From the NCBI GenBank assembly GCA_027068075.1, contig JAMOUJ010000006.1, positions 124,001 through 188,000 on the forward strand: a stretch of DNA of 64,000 nt, read 5' to 3'. Under the pieces are notes generated by a model. It worked only from the letters and a program-made list of their open reading frames with translations, made no database searches and had not been told where the DNA came from. Made by a program: the position numbers and the translations under genes. Positions 41,685 through 50,633 of this stretch are shown here, piece after piece. Position 1 is the first letter of the stretch. Each line of letters opens with the position of its first letter. Origin of the DNA: Candidatus Aminicenantota bacterium (GTDB lineage Bacteria > Acidobacteriota > Aminicenantia > S016-38).

Positions 41685-43889
41685 ATGAACGAAAATAGAA
41701 ATTTCGACGAAAAAGAGTGGAGAAATAAGCTAAGAGAAGGGCATGATTTCGCTTTGCGTAGAAAAAATAAAATTAAAGATGAGATTGAGAGTCTGATAGA
41801 AGAGGTTGATCCTGTAGGATTGCTTTCCTGTGTTTCTCTGATTTCTCAATTTTCTCTAGAAGGGAGGCTAGAATTAAATCAAGATTTGAGAGACAGACCC
41901 ATCCTGCATTTTTTGACTGGTCTTTGTTTGAAAAACGGAATTCATTCTAATAGACCTCCCACTAATCAAGAAATAGAGGAAATTATAGAGTTGACGAAAG
42001 AATACTTTGACTATTACCTGCAGGACCTTATTTTTCAGACTTCAAAAAAGGAACAGGTTTCGGCAATTAGTGGTCTAATATTATCCGCGAGACTTCAAAA
42101 GATAATTAGTCAGATAAATTCGAGTATTTACCTGTTTCAGTTAGAAGACTTCTTAACAAGTGTTTTTAGTAAGCTCGATAATTACTTTGTCAAAAAAGTT
42201 GGTTTCTCTGTAGCAGATGCATTGAATTTTGGACAGAAAATTATTGAAAGATATGTGCGGCTTTTGAATAAACGCTTTGAAGAATCCATAGATGCTATAG
42301 AAAAAACAAAACGGGAATTAAAAGATCCGATAAAAGGTGCTCAACTTCAGGAAACTCTTAGAAAGAAGAATCTTACCGAAGAAGATTTTATGAAATTATA
42401 TTTTAACTTTTTGATGTTTTCATCAACACAAGAGATATTTATATTTACAGCAGACGAATTCTGTAAAAATGAAAAAATAAAAGAAACGGAAAAATTTGAG
42501 AGTTATCTAAAAGCATTAAGTTGCGAGTTTGGTGAGGTAAATAAAGATTTTGATTCTCCCTTGGATGAAAATGCTATTATTACAAAGCCAATAATTAACA
42601 TTGACGGTATTAGATATTTTTCTCCTATTCCTCAAGATCTGATTTTCAACTTACCTATCATTTTTGAGAGCTTTTTAGAAGAAGAGAAACAAAAGCAGAC
42701 GAAAATCTGGCAAAGATATCAGAATCTAAGATCTCAATATACTGAAAATAAAATTTATGAGTATTTCTCACGCTTATTTCCTGAGAAGAACATATTTAAA
42801 AATTTAAAATATTGCTATCAGGGACAAGAATTTGAAGTAGATTTATTAGTACTCTATGACAATAAAATATTTATTGTCGAATCAAAAGCGGGAGCTTTTA
42901 CAGAACCGGCTAAGCGTGGTGCCATTAAGCGGCTAAAGACCGACTTAAAAAAGCTAATTGAAGATGCCTATCAGCAAGGGAGACGGGTAAGAGACTATAT
43001 AAAATCTATTAAAACCGCAGTTTTCAAAGACAAAAATGGTAAAGAAGTGTTGGATATCAAATATAAGCCCAATAAGATTGACTTTTTCTTGATTAATGTA
43101 ACTCTTGAACCCTTAATGAGCTTGGCAACGGGCTTAAAACAATTGCAATCATTAGGTTTGTTTGAGAGAAATGAGTATCCTTGGTCAGTGAATCTTTTTG
43201 AATTGGATCTTATAACAAGACATATTCCTTCTCCAACCATTTTTATCCATTATTTAGAAAAACGCTTATCAGCACAGGATGAGAATATATTTCACGCTTT
43301 TGACGAGCTAAGTTTCCTTGCTTGGTACTTGGAAAGAGGAAATTTTTATGTCCCTGAAATTGATGGGGGCGAAAAGCCTGACCTCGTTCAACTGGATGGA
43401 AGCTTAGTTGCTGTATTTGATGATCACTATTTGTACGGTAAAGAGGCTCCCCAATTAAAAATTGAGCCTGATCTTGTTAAGGTGATAAAGATATTGGAAG
43501 AATTACGGCCAATTGGATTTACGAATATAGCGAGTGCTTTGTTGGATTTTGATCATCAAGCCAGAGAATTGATCTTGAAAAATGTGAATGAACTCATTAG
43601 GAAAACCAAAAAAGATAGGGGAAAGCATGATTTTACAGTGCTCTACAAAGAAGCGCTTAATACAGGGTTTACCTTCATGACCCAGTATGGGAGAAAGGGT
43701 TTAAAAGATAGATTAATTTCCTATTGTGCAATAAAGAAGTACCAAACAAAGACTAAAAGATGGATAGGATTGGGGAGGGACGTTTCAGATGATGAATGGT
43801 TCATAAACGAGTTTGTGTTTTTGGATTTTCCATGGAAAAGAGATAGAAAGATGGATGAGTTACTAAAAAAATATCCGATTAAAAAATAA
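41685..43889 (+). CDS. large PD-(D/E)XK nuclease-like protein of unknown function
   Basis: I do not recognise a named family for the whole 734-residue protein. Its centre carries a nuclease-fold signature of the NERD/Mrr type: TENKIYEYF near residue 352, then EFEVDLLVLYD (D near 386) and IFIVESKAGAF (E-x-K near 398-400). Residues 1-340 are mostly helical and 430-734 mixed, with LSFLAWYLERGNFY and a C-terminal FVFLDFPWKRD. There is no helicase or ATPase domain and no membrane segment. It lies alone after the restriction-modification genes in AT-rich DNA, which suggests a defence or mobile-element role. That is inference from position. Confidence 0.7.
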   Translation: MNENRNFDEKEWRNKLREGHDFALRRKNKIKDEIESLIEEVDPVGLLSCVSLISQFSLEGRLELNQDLRDRPILHFLTGLCLKNGIHSNRPPTNQEIEEIIELTKEYFDYYLQDLIFQTSKKEQVSAISGLILSARLQKIISQINSSIYLFQLEDFLTSVFSKLDNYFVKKVGFSVADALNFGQKIIERYVRLLNKRFEESIDAIEKTKRELKDPIKGAQLQETLRKKNLTEEDFMKLYFNFLMFSSTQEIFIFTADEFCKNEKIKETEKFESYLKALSCEFGEVNKDFDSPLDENAIITKPIINIDGIRYFSPIPQDLIFNLPIIFESFLEEEKQKQTKIWQRYQNLRSQYTENKIYEYFSRLFPEKNIFKNLKYCYQGQEFEVDLLVLYDNKIFIVESKAGAFTEPAKRGAIKRLKTDLKKLIEDAYQQGRRVRDYIKSIKTAVFKDKNGKEVLDIKYKPNKIDFFLINVTLEPLMSLATGLKQLQSLGLFERNEYPWSVNLFELDLITRHIPSPTIFIHYLEKRLSAQDENIFHAFDELSFLAWYLERGNFYVPEIDGGEKPDLVQLDGSLVAVFDDHYLYGKEAPQLKIEPDLVKVIKILEELRPIGFTNIASALLDFDHQARELILKNVNELIRKTKKDRGKHDFTVLYKEALNTGFTFMTQYGRKGLKDRLISYCAIKKYQTKTKRWIGLGRDVSDDEWFINEFVFLDFPWKRDRKMDELLKKYPIKK

Positions 43890-44020
43890 AATAAAAATCC
43901 GCGTGACATACCCTCATTTTGTGGGAAATTTTATATTTGATGTTAGGCATCCCAGGAAAAATTTTCCATTTTACGAACTGTAAAATTCCGGAGGGACTGC
44001 GGTTTAGGGCGGGTCGAGGC

Positions 44021-44065
44021 TTTGGGGAAGCCCCACCGTTGACCAGGAAGGGGGAAGGACCTTAA
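44021..44065 (+). pseudogene. 3'-terminal remnant of a DUF4143-type ATPase gene
   Basis: The bases GGGAAG...TTGACC...AAGG...CCTTAAAATAGGGG line up with the last codons and stop of the intact ATPase gene at 45780-45830. The rest of that older copy is not recognisable upstream. This is a relic only. Confidence 0.5.
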
Positions 44066-44074
44066 AATAGGGGT

Positions 44075-44179
44075 ATGGGCGTTTTGGTTGAGGTTCTGGA
44101 CTACGATGAAAACAGTTTCAGGGAAAAGAAGGTAGAGAGGTCCTGGAGGAGGGCTTATTTTCCTAAACAACCTTGCTAA
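44075..44179 (+). pseudogene. CorA-like 5' fragment, frameshifted (upstream copy)
   Basis: ATG 44075 opens MGVLVEVLDYDENSFREKKVE, nearly identical to the second copy at 45831. IEVLDYDE...F-x-E resembles the N-terminus of CorA-type Mg2+ channels. Two extra bases after VE relative to the other copy shift the frame, and a stop comes soon after. TAAAAT ends 6 nt before the ATG, as in the leaderless genes. Identification as CorA is tentative. Confidence 0.45.
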
Positions 44180-44310
44180 AATTATAGCTTACGCAAAAAT
44201 AGCAGGGTTAAATTGGAAGGGGGAATTAGCCTGAGAAATTTCCTTAGAAAAAGCAGGGGAGGTGGTGTATCTTCCCCTCTACGCTTTGGGGTTTGCCCTG
44301 GAGAGAAACT
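44166..44310 (+). pseudogene. internally deleted copy of the DUF4143-type ATPase gene (upstream)
   Basis: It starts with the same motif as the intact gene, ACCTTGCTAAAATTA then AAAAATAGCAGGGTTAAA. It then jumps to sequence matching the end of that gene (AAAAAGCAGGGGAGG, then CTTCCCCTCTACGCTTTG). The start ATG is lost (TTACGC in place of ATGAGT). It joins the 5' end to the 3' end with over 1 kb missing, like a deletion derivative of a mobile unit. Confidence 0.6.
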
Positions 44311-44501
44311 TTTAAATAATTTCCTTATCCTTTTGGGGATGGGGTGGGGTGGGAAGCGGGAGGAGAAGTGGCGGTTCTTTCCAGGGCGGTGTTTGAGGGA
44401 GGGTAGGCCGGTGCGCAGGACTTTCACGGAGGAGGAAACGGAAAAGAGGGTTCGGGGAGAATTACTGGATGCCGGGTTTGCATAAACTTGTCTTTCCAAA
44501 A

Positions 44502-44544
44502 TAACCCTGCTAAAATTACCGTATGAGTAAAAATAGCAGGGTTA
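44502..44544 (+). promoter_or_regulatory. inverted repeat over the ATPase promoter and start codon
   Basis: TAACCCTGCTA (44502-44512) and TAGCAGGGTTA (44534-44544) form a perfect 11-bp dyad. The left arm contains the extended -10 (TGC-TAAAAT, hexamer 44511-44516); the ATG at 44523 lies in the loop. If transcription starts at the ATG, the dyad works as DNA, as an operator or recombination site, and not as an mRNA hairpin. Nearly the same dyad stands in both decayed copies. Confidence 0.6.
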
Positions 44545-45821
44545 AAGTTTACATACCAAGGAAATTGGAAGGGAAAATAATTCGCTATCTTCACTCTCCG
44601 GAGATTATTGCGGTGGTAGGGGCAAGGCAGGTGGGAAAGTCCACCCTTCTGAGGCATATTTATGAGAAGATAACAAAACCCAAGATTTTCTTGGATTTTG
44701 AGGACCCTGAGGTGCTTTCCCTCTTCAATGAGGACATAAAAGCCTTTGCGAAGGTCTATGTGGAAAACAGGGATTTTGTTTTCTTAGACGAGTTCCAGTA
44801 TGCCCATGAGGGTGGGAGAAAATTGAAATTTCTCTTTGACCATTATAAGGCGAAGATACTGATTTCCGGCTCCTCAAGCCTTGAGTTATCCTTCAGAATT
44901 TCATCTTATTTGGTAGGTAGATTGTTTACCTTTGAACTTTTTCCCCTGAGCTTTGAGGAGTTCTTGAATTTCAGGTTTCCAGAGGCACCTGGGCTTATAA
45001 CTGACTACCTCAAGGAGAAGAAGAGCCTTCCCGCTGCTCTTCATCGCAGGCTTTTAGAACTTGTTAACGAATTCATCATATATGGAGGATATCCCAGGGT
45101 GGCGGTGGCGGAGGATGAGGAGGAAAAGAAGGTAATTTTAAAGAATTTGTTTTCCACATATTTGATGAAGGATATAATGGGCTTCTTCAGAATATCCTCG
45201 GAGCATCCCTTTCAAAAATTCATAAAGGCCCTTGCCCTTCAGGTAGGGAATTTGCTCCGCTACAGCGAGATTTCCAGCCTCACCGGTTTAAGCTTCAAGG
45301 AGGTGAAGAAATATCTTGAGATTCTTGAGGAGACCTATATTGTGAAACTTTGCAGGCCCTTCTTTTCCAATAAAAGAACAGAGTTGGCCAAGAACCCTAA
45401 GGTTTATTTCGTGGATACGGGATTTCGTAATTATCTTCTCAGGGATTTCAGTCCTGTTTTTGAAAGGCCCGATGCGGGAGCCCTTCTGGAAAACTTCGTT
45501 GCCTCAGAGATAATGAAAGCAGGGGCTGAGTTTAAATTATGGAGGACCAAGTCAGGAGCCGAGGTGGATTTTGTTGTAGATAAGGGAAGGGAAATCTGGG
45601 CCGTAGAGGTTAAAGCCGGAACAAAGGTCAGGCCTGGTAAGGCCCTCTGGAGTTTTATAAAAAAATACAATCCCAGCAAAGCCTTTATAGTCTACTCAGG
45701 AGGGCTTTTCTATGAAAAAGCAGGGGAGGCGCAGGTCATATATCTTCCCCTCTACGCTTTGGGGTTTGCCCTGGGGGCGTGGGAAGTCCTCACTTTTGAC
45801 CGCAAGGGGGGAGGGCCTTAA
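44523..45821 (+). CDS. AAA-type ATPase with DUF4143 and PD-(D/E)XK-like C-terminal domain
   Basis: The 432-residue protein has an AAA_14-type P-loop domain: GARQVGKST at 33-41 and the Walker B FVFLDE at 85-90. YGGYPRV and a winged-helix-like region follow. A C-terminal nuclease-fold domain (GAEVDFVV near 345, WAVEVKAG near 360) matches DUF4143 proteins. This widespread family often occurs in many copies per genome, and its function is unknown. The start has no Shine-Dalgarno; a -10 box ends 6 nt before it. Decayed partial copies lie on both sides, and the gene is less GC-rich than the ruv genes downstream. Confidence 0.88.
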   Translation: MSKNSRVKVYIPRKLEGKIIRYLHSPEIIAVVGARQVGKSTLLRHIYEKITKPKIFLDFEDPEVLSLFNEDIKAFAKVYVENRDFVFLDEFQYAHEGGRKLKFLFDHYKAKILISGSSSLELSFRISSYLVGRLFTFELFPLSFEEFLNFRFPEAPGLITDYLKEKKSLPAALHRRLLELVNEFIIYGGYPRVAVAEDEEEKKVILKNLFSTYLMKDIMGFFRISSEHPFQKFIKALALQVGNLLRYSEISSLTGLSFKEVKKYLEILEETYIVKLCRPFFSNKRTELAKNPKVYFVDTGFRNYLLRDFSPVFERPDAGALLENFVASEIMKAGAEFKLWRTKSGAEVDFVVDKGREIWAVEVKAGTKVRPGKALWSFIKKYNPSKAFIVYSGGLFYEKAGEAQVIYLPLYALGFALGAWEVLTFDRKGGGP

Positions 45822-45830
45822 AATAGGGGT

Positions 45831-45956
45831 ATGGGCATTTTGATTGAGGTTCTGGACTACGATGAAAACAGTTTCAGGGAAAAGAAGGTAGAGACCCTGG
45901 AGGAAGGCTTATTTTCCAAAATAACCCTGCTAAAATTACAACTTGCACAGAAATAG
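45831..45956 (+). pseudogene. CorA-like 5' fragment, 41 codons (downstream copy)
   Basis: ATG 45831 opens GILIEVLDYDENSFREKK and continues VETLEEGLFSKITLL before a TAG. The first 25 residues resemble the start of CorA-type channels; the rest is read-through of the ATPase-type 5' repeat. TAAAAT (45819-45824) overlaps the ATPase stop codon and ends 6 nt before the ATG. The frame could still make a short peptide, but it is most likely a relic of a gene broken by the repeat. Confidence 0.45.
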
Positions 45957-46045
45957 CAGGGGTAAATTGGGGAAAGTTAGCCAGAGGAGGGTTTTTCTCG
46001 GAAAAGCAGGGAGGTCGTATGTTTTCCCTTATGGGTTTTGGAAGG
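45917..46045 (+). pseudogene. internally deleted copy of the DUF4143-type ATPase gene (downstream)
   Basis: TAACCCTGCTAAAATTAC and AAATAGCAGGGGTAAA match the 5' end of the intact gene. GAAAAGCAGGGAGGTCG and the following bases match its 3' end. The junction resembles that of the upstream deleted copy (GTTAGCCAGAG against ATTAGCCTGAG), so both probably stem from one deletion followed by duplication. Confidence 0.6.
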
Positions 46046-46145
46046 TGTCCAGAGAAGAACCTTTAACTCGTTTTTACCCTTCGGCGGGTGGGGGGCCTTC
46101 AGGAGGTGGCTTTTCCGGATTTTTCGCCGGAAGTCGGATAGGGCG

Positions 46146-47144
46146 TTAAAACAAACTCTGGGTGGGGGAAAAGAGGGAGCGGGCTTTCTCGGTGGCCACC
46201 CTTCCCCTGGGGGTGCGGGCTAAAAAGCCCTTCTGAATGAGGTAGGGTTCGTGTATTTCCTCTATGGTTTCGGTCTCTTCCTTCAGGGCGGCCGCCAGGG
46301 TTTTAAGGCCCACGGGTCCCCCTCCGAATTCTTGGATAAGCATCCTCAGAAGACGCCTTTCCAGTTCGTCCAGGCCGTAGCGGTCTATCCTCAGCCTTTC
46401 CAGGGCCGAGCGGGCTATTTCTCCGGTTATGCGGCCGTCGCCTTCCACCTGGGCAAAGTCCCTTATCCTCTTCACCAAGCGGTTGGCTATCCTGGGGGTT
46501 CCCCGGCTCCTTCGGGCTATTTCTGCCCGGGCTTCTTTATCTATTTCTATATCCAGGATGCGGCATGTTCTCTGGATTATTTCCTCCATTTCTTCGTCGG
46601 GGTAGAAGTCTATTCTTTCTATTATGCCAAAGCGGCTTCTGAGGGGTGGGGTAAGGCGGGCGAATCTGGTGGTGGCCCCCACTAAGGTGAATCTGGCCAG
46701 GTTTATCCTCAGGTCCCTGGCGCCGGCACCCTTTCCCACCACGATGTCCAGGGCGAAGTCCTCCATGGCGGCGTAAAGAACCTCCTCCACCGATGGGTGA
46801 AGTCTGTGGATCTCGTCTATGAAAAGGATGTCTCCGTCTTCCAAACTTGATAGGATGGAGGCCAGGTCCCCCGGCCTTTCTATGGCAGGACCGGAGGATA
46901 TACGGAGCCTTCCTCCCATTTCCCTGGCAATTATCATGGCTAAGGTGGTCTTTCCAAGCCCCGCCGGTCCGTGGAGGAGAACATGGTCCAGGCTTTCTCC
47001 CCTCTCCCGGGCAGCGTATACGAAGACCTTCAGGTTGGAGACCACCCTCCGCTGGCCGACGAACTCGCTGAAGGTCCTGGGCCGCAGGTTTTTCTCAAAG
47101 TTTTCTTCGCCCGTGAGCCTTCTGGGGGAAAGGATGTCGCTCAT
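46146..47144 (-). CDS. ruvB: Holliday junction ATP-dependent DNA helicase RuvB
   Basis: RuvB is the AAA+ motor that drives branch migration of Holliday junctions with RuvA. The 332-residue protein has LRPRTFSEFVGQ, Walker A GPAGLGKTT, Walker B ILFIDEIHRL, sensor-type GATTRFARL and the C-terminal winged helix with RGRVATEKA. It overlaps ruvA by 4 nt. All motifs are intact, and it is the last gene of yebC-ruvC-ruvA-ruvB. Confidence 0.97.
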   Translation of the reverse strand: MSDILSPRRLTGEENFEKNLRPRTFSEFVGQRRVVSNLKVFVYAARERGESLDHVLLHGPAGLGKTTLAMIIAREMGGRLRISSGPAIERPGDLASILSSLEDGDILFIDEIHRLHPSVEEVLYAAMEDFALDIVVGKGAGARDLRINLARFTLVGATTRFARLTPPLRSRFGIIERIDFYPDEEMEEIIQRTCRILDIEIDKEARAEIARRSRGTPRIANRLVKRIRDFAQVEGDGRITGEIARSALERLRIDRYGLDELERRLLRMLIQEFGGGPVGLKTLAAALKEETETIEEIHEPYLIQKGFLARTPRGRVATEKARSLFSPTQSLF

Positions 47145-47689
47145 CCCAGCCTCCTCAGGGCTTCCTTTACCGCCTCTTCTAAGGGGAGGTTCTTCCGGCT
47201 GACTTCCCTCACCACATCCTCCACCTCAGCCCTTTTAAACCCCAGGGATTGAAGGGCCCGCAGAAGGTCCCCCTCCACGGTTTGTCCCCTGGAGGGAAGT
47301 GCGTTTTTCATCTCCAGGATAATCCTGGAGGCCCCCTTTTTGCCTATTCCCGGGACCCGGCTTATGGCCTTTACATCCTCCTCCTCCAGGGCCCGGAGGA
47401 ATCCTTCGGCCCCCAGGGTGGAAAGAACCCCCAGGGCGGTTTTGGGGCCTATGCCGGAGATTTTCAAAAGGGCCCTGAAAATTCCCTTTTCCTCCAGGGT
47501 GGCAAAGCCGTAAAGCCCCACTTCGTCTTCCCTTTGATAATAGACGGTGTGGAGCAGGACTTCCTCCCCCGGGGGGCAGGAGGCGTAGAGGGATGTGGGC
47601 ACCAGGACTTCGTATCCCACGCCGCACACCTCCACCACTAAGGCACCCCCTTCCTTTTCCACCACCTTTCCTTTAAGTCTTCCGATCAT
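47141..47689 (-). CDS. ruvA: Holliday junction DNA-binding protein RuvA
   Basis: RuvA binds four-way junctions and loads RuvB. The 182-residue protein shows the N-terminal OB fold ([19 protein letters not shown]), helix-hairpin-helix motifs (ISGIGPKTALGVLS and VPGIGKKGASRIILEMK) and a short C-terminal domain that contacts RuvB. It overlaps ruvC by 17 nt and ruvB by 4 nt. Confidence 0.96.
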   Translation of the reverse strand: MIGRLKGKVVEKEGGALVVEVCGVGYEVLVPTSLYASCPPGEEVLLHTVYYQREDEVGLYGFATLEEKGIFRALLKISGIGPKTALGVLSTLGAEGFLRALEEEDVKAISRVPGIGKKGASRIILEMKNALPSRGQTVEGDLLRALQSLGFKRAEVEDVVREVSRKNLPLEEAVKEALRRLG

Positions 47690-48131
47690 TTTTCCTCAGC
47701 AGAAGGTGGGCGAAGGCCACGGCCACCGCATCGGCTTCGTCGTAGGTCTCCACGGAGGAGAAAATCCTTCTCACGAAGTTTCTCACCTCTTCCTTGGAGG
47801 CGTTTCCACGGCCGGTTATGGCTTTTTTTACCGTCCGGGGTCTGTATTCGTAGATGGGGATGGAGTTCAGGCATGCGGCGTACATGATGGCCCCCTTCAG
47901 ATGGGCCAGTTTTATGGCGGATTGGGGGTTGGCTCCGGCAAAGGGGGATTCTACGGCTATCTCGTGGGGAGAGAATTCCCGGATTTTCTCCGCTACAAAT
48001 TCCGCCCCCTGACAAACTCTTTTTTCCCAGGGGCCTTTTCCCCTGAATTTTCCCCAGGCCTTCAGTTCCTCTTCTTCCAGCAGGGCATATCCCATGACGG
48101 TAAGCCCCGGGTCTATTCCCAGAATCCTCAG
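47673..48131 (-). CDS. ruvC: crossover junction endodeoxyribonuclease RuvC, with CTG start
   Basis: RuvC cuts Holliday junctions. The first in-frame ATG (48095) would remove the first catalytic acid. Upstream the frame encodes [11 protein letters not shown], the canonical N-terminus, and the codon at the usual Met position is CTG (48129-48131), overlapping the yebC stop as CTGA. With it, the protein has 152 residues and the catalytic acids D7 (GIDPG), Glu in IAVESPF and the Asp residues in [14 protein letters not shown] is a further possible start three codons upstream. Everything else in the gene is intact. Confidence 0.9.
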   Translation of the reverse strand: MRILGIDPGLTVMGYALLEEEELKAWGKFRGKGPWEKRVCQGAEFVAEKIREFSPHEIAVESPFAGANPQSAIKLAHLKGAIMYAACLNSIPIYEYRPRTVKKAITGRGNASKEEVRNFVRRIFSSVETYDEADAVAVAFAHLLLRKNDRKT

Positions 48132-48880
48132 CCGGCGAATTTTTCTATCTCCTCCTCGGAGATGTCAAAATTGGCCCACACATGCTGGACATCGTCGTGG
48201 TCTTCCAGTTCTTCCATGAGTTTCAGCATCTGTTCCGCCTGTTTTCCCTCCAGTTTTACATAGGTGTCCGGGATCATGCCCAGTTCCTTGGTGGTAATTT
48301 CTATCCCCTTTTCCTCCAGGGCCTTTACCACATTGAAGAGGTCCTCCGGGGCGGTAAGGATCACGAAGTTGCTCTCGTCTATCTTCACATCCTCGGCCCC
48401 TGCATCCACCGCTATGTCAAAGAGTTCCTCTTCGTCCGGGGCCTTGGATTTCTCTATGACTATGTATCCCTTTCTCTTGAACATCCAGGCCACGCATCCG
48501 CTCTCTCCCAGGCTTCCCCCGTGTTTTGAGAAGATTCTTCTTATCTCGGAGGCGGTGCGGTTCCTGTTGTCCGTGGCGGCTTCCACGAAGACCGCAACCC
48601 CTCCGGGTCCGTAGCCCTCGTAGGTGACTTCCTCAAATTTTTCGCCTTCCAGTTCGCCGGTGCCTTTTTTTATGGCCCTTTCTATGTTGTCCTTGGGCAT
48701 GTTGGCGTCCCGGGCGGCTTCTATGGCCTTCCTGAGCCTGGGATTTTTCTCCGGGTCGCCCCCGCCCATTTTAGCGGCCACTATTATTTCCCTTATCAGT
48801 TTGGTGAAAAGTTTCCCCCTCCTTGCGTCAACTACGGCCTTTTTGTGCCTTATTGAATGCCATTTAGAGTGTCCGGACAT
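48128..48880 (-). CDS. yebC: YebC/PmpR family transcription or translation regulator
   Basis: YebC-type proteins are three-domain factors; some act on transcription and some ease ribosome stalling at proline runs. The 250-residue protein starts [21 protein letters not shown] and has [23 protein letters not shown], both near invariant. [13 protein letters not shown] follows. GGGGGT lies before the ATG. The order yebC-ruvC-ruvA-ruvB is common in bacteria. Confidence 0.96.
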   Translation of the reverse strand: MSGHSKWHSIRHKKAVVDARRGKLFTKLIREIIVAAKMGGGDPEKNPRLRKAIEAARDANMPKDNIERAIKKGTGELEGEKFEEVTYEGYGPGGVAVFVEAATDNRNRTASEIRRIFSKHGGSLGESGCVAWMFKRKGYIVIEKSKAPDEEELFDIAVDAGAEDVKIDESNFVILTAPEDLFNVVKALEEKGIEITTKELGMIPDTYVKLEGKQAEQMLKLMEELEDHDDVQHVWANFDISEEEIEKFAG

Positions 48881-48934
48881 CTTACCCCCTTATGTTTTTT
48901 TCCAATTAAATTTTAAACCACCTTCCCCGGGGTT

Positions 48935-50620
48935 TCAACCTTTGAGCATGGGGATTTTAACCCCGGCTTTTTTAGCGAATTCAATGGCTTCTTCGTAGCC
49001 GGCGTCTGCATGGCGGGCGATGCCGGTTCCTGGATCGTTGGTCAAAACCCTCTTCAGCCTCACATCCATCATTTCGGTGCCGTCGGCCACTATGACCTGG
49101 CCGGCGTGGAGGGAGTAGCCAATGCCAACTCCTCCTCCGTGGTGGAAACTCACCCAGGAGGCGCCGCTCACTGCATTGAGGGCAAAGTTAAGCAGGGGCC
49201 AGTCGGCTATGGCGTCGGAGCCGTCCTTCATGGCTTCGGTTTCCCGGTTGGGAGAGGCCACGGAGCCGGTGTCCAGGTGGTCCCTTCCTATGACGATGGG
49301 GGCTTTGACCTTTCCTTCCCTGACCAGGCGGTTGAAGAGGAGTCCGGCCCTGTCCCTTTCGCCGTAGCCCAGCCAGCATATCCTGGCGGGAAGCCCCTGG
49401 AAGGCCACCCTTTCCCGGGCCAGGCGGAGCCATCTCACCAGGTGCTCCTTTTCCGGGAAGAGTTTTATGAGTTCCTCGTCAATGGTGTAGATGTCCTCGG
49501 GGTCTCCGGAGAGGGCCGCCCAGCGGAAGGGGCCCTGTCCTTCACAGAAAAGGGACCTTATGTAGGCCGGGACGAAGCCCGGGTATTTCCAGGTTCCGTC
49601 GGGATTTTTGACCTCCTCCTCCTTTACGAAGCCCCCGGCCAGGGCGTTTCCCCTGAGGTTGTTTCCGTAGTCAAAGGTCTCGGCGCCGCGGTTCTGAAGT
49701 TCTATCATCAGCCTCACATGTCGGGCCATGGTTTTGTAGGAGCGGCGTAGGTATTCCTGGGGGGCCCTTTTCCTGAGTTCCAGGGCTTCCTCGTAGGATA
49801 GTCCCTCGGGTATGTATCCGTTGAGGGGGTCGTGGGCGGAGGTCTGGTCGGTGAGGAGGTCCGGGGTTATTCCCCGATCCACCAGCCTCTGGAGAAGGTC
49901 CACCACATTGCCAATCCAGACTATGCTGCGGGCGATGCCCTTTTCTTTGTATTCCAGGGCCCTGTCTATGGCCGCATCCAGGTCGTGTTCTATCTCGTCC
50001 AGGTACCTGGTGCGGAGTCTCTTTTTAGCCCTTTCCTCCACCACCTCCGCCGCCAGGTAGGTGGCGTTGTTCATGGTGGCGGCCAGGGGCTGGGCTCCGC
50101 TCATGCCGCCGCATCCACCCGAAACGATGAGTTTGCCCCGCAGGTCGTTGAGGCCAAATCTTTTTCGCCCGGCGGCGGCAAAGGTCTCGTAGGTTCCTTG
50201 GAGAATCCCCTGGGTGCCAATGTAGATCCAGGACCCGGCGGTCATCTGTCCGTACATGATGAGCCCCAGTTTTTCCAGGTGGTTGAAGTACTCCCAGGTG
50301 GCCCATTTGGGCACTAAGTTGGAGTTGGCGATGATAACCCTGGGGGCCCATTCGTGGGTTCTGAAAACGCCCACCGGCTTTCCGGACTGGACCAGAAGGG
50401 TCTCGTCGTTGTCCATGTTCCTTAAGGTTTCTATTATGGCCCAGACCGCCTCCCAACTGCGGGCGGCCTTTCCCGTTCCTCCGTAAACTATGAGGTTTTC
50501 CGGGTCTTCGGCCACCTCCGGGTCCAGGTTGTTCAAAAGCATCCTTATGGCCGCTTCCTGGTGCCAACTTTTGGCCGAAAGTTTATTGCCCCGGGGGGCT
50601 TTTACGGGTTTATATTCCAT
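48935..50620 (-). CDS. hutU: urocanate hydratase
   Basis: HutU converts urocanate to imidazolone propionate, the second step of histidine breakdown, using tightly bound NAD+. The 561-residue protein has [43 protein letters not shown] (NAD-binding and catalytic region) and SGDPEDIY. It has a strong Shine-Dalgarno (GGAGGTGA). No hutH, hutI or hutG is nearby. It lies 13 nt after trmO in a lepB-trmO-hutU run. Histidine degradation to glutamate fits the amino-acid fermenting habit suggested by iorAB/buk. Confidence 0.95.
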   Translation of the reverse strand: MEYKPVKAPRGNKLSAKSWHQEAAIRMLLNNLDPEVAEDPENLIVYGGTGKAARSWEAVWAIIETLRNMDNDETLLVQSGKPVGVFRTHEWAPRVIIANSNLVPKWATWEYFNHLEKLGLIMYGQMTAGSWIYIGTQGILQGTYETFAAAGRKRFGLNDLRGKLIVSGGCGGMSGAQPLAATMNNATYLAAEVVEERAKKRLRTRYLDEIEHDLDAAIDRALEYKEKGIARSIVWIGNVVDLLQRLVDRGITPDLLTDQTSAHDPLNGYIPEGLSYEEALELRKRAPQEYLRRSYKTMARHVRLMIELQNRGAETFDYGNNLRGNALAGGFVKEEEVKNPDGTWKYPGFVPAYIRSLFCEGQGPFRWAALSGDPEDIYTIDEELIKLFPEKEHLVRWLRLARERVAFQGLPARICWLGYGERDRAGLLFNRLVREGKVKAPIVIGRDHLDTGSVASPNRETEAMKDGSDAIADWPLLNFALNAVSGASWVSFHHGGGVGIGYSLHAGQVIVADGTEMMDVRLKRVLTNDPGTGIARHADAGYEEAIEFAKKAGVKIPMLKG

Positions 50621-50633
50621 GGCTCACCTCCTT

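Larger units (their letters stand above)
43890..44522. repeat. gene-free region with decayed ATPase/CorA-like repeat unit (upstream copy)
   Basis: This 630-base stretch has no intact gene. The dyad ATTTTAC/GTAAAAT (about 43969-43987) may end the nuclease-like gene. From about 44021 it holds, in order: the 3' end of an ATPase gene like that at 44523-45821, a CorA-like 5' fragment (44075-44179), and an internally deleted ATPase copy (about 44166-44310). Then comes unassigned GC-richer DNA with a Lys/Arg/Glu-rich open frame ending at 44485. The same order recurs at about 45775-46045. Confidence 0.7.
45822..46145. repeat. gene-free region with second decayed ATPase/CorA-like repeat unit
   Basis: It repeats the order seen at 44021-44310: the ATPase stop, the CorA-like ATG fragment (45831-45956) and an internally deleted ATPase copy (about 45917-46045). 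The offset between the copies is about 1,756 bases (ATG 44075 against 45831). The remaining 100 bases before ruvB ends show only weak similarity to the upstream copy. Confidence 0.7.

Noticed and set aside
44213-44485. 90-codon frame in the decayed repeat region
   Set aside because: Its first third is the read-through of the deleted ATPase copy, and the rest has no domain. It is best seen as part of the relic.
44502-44544. Rho-independent terminator before the ATPase
   Set aside because: The dyad has no T-run, includes the promoter -10 box and spans the start codon, so a terminator reading does not fit.
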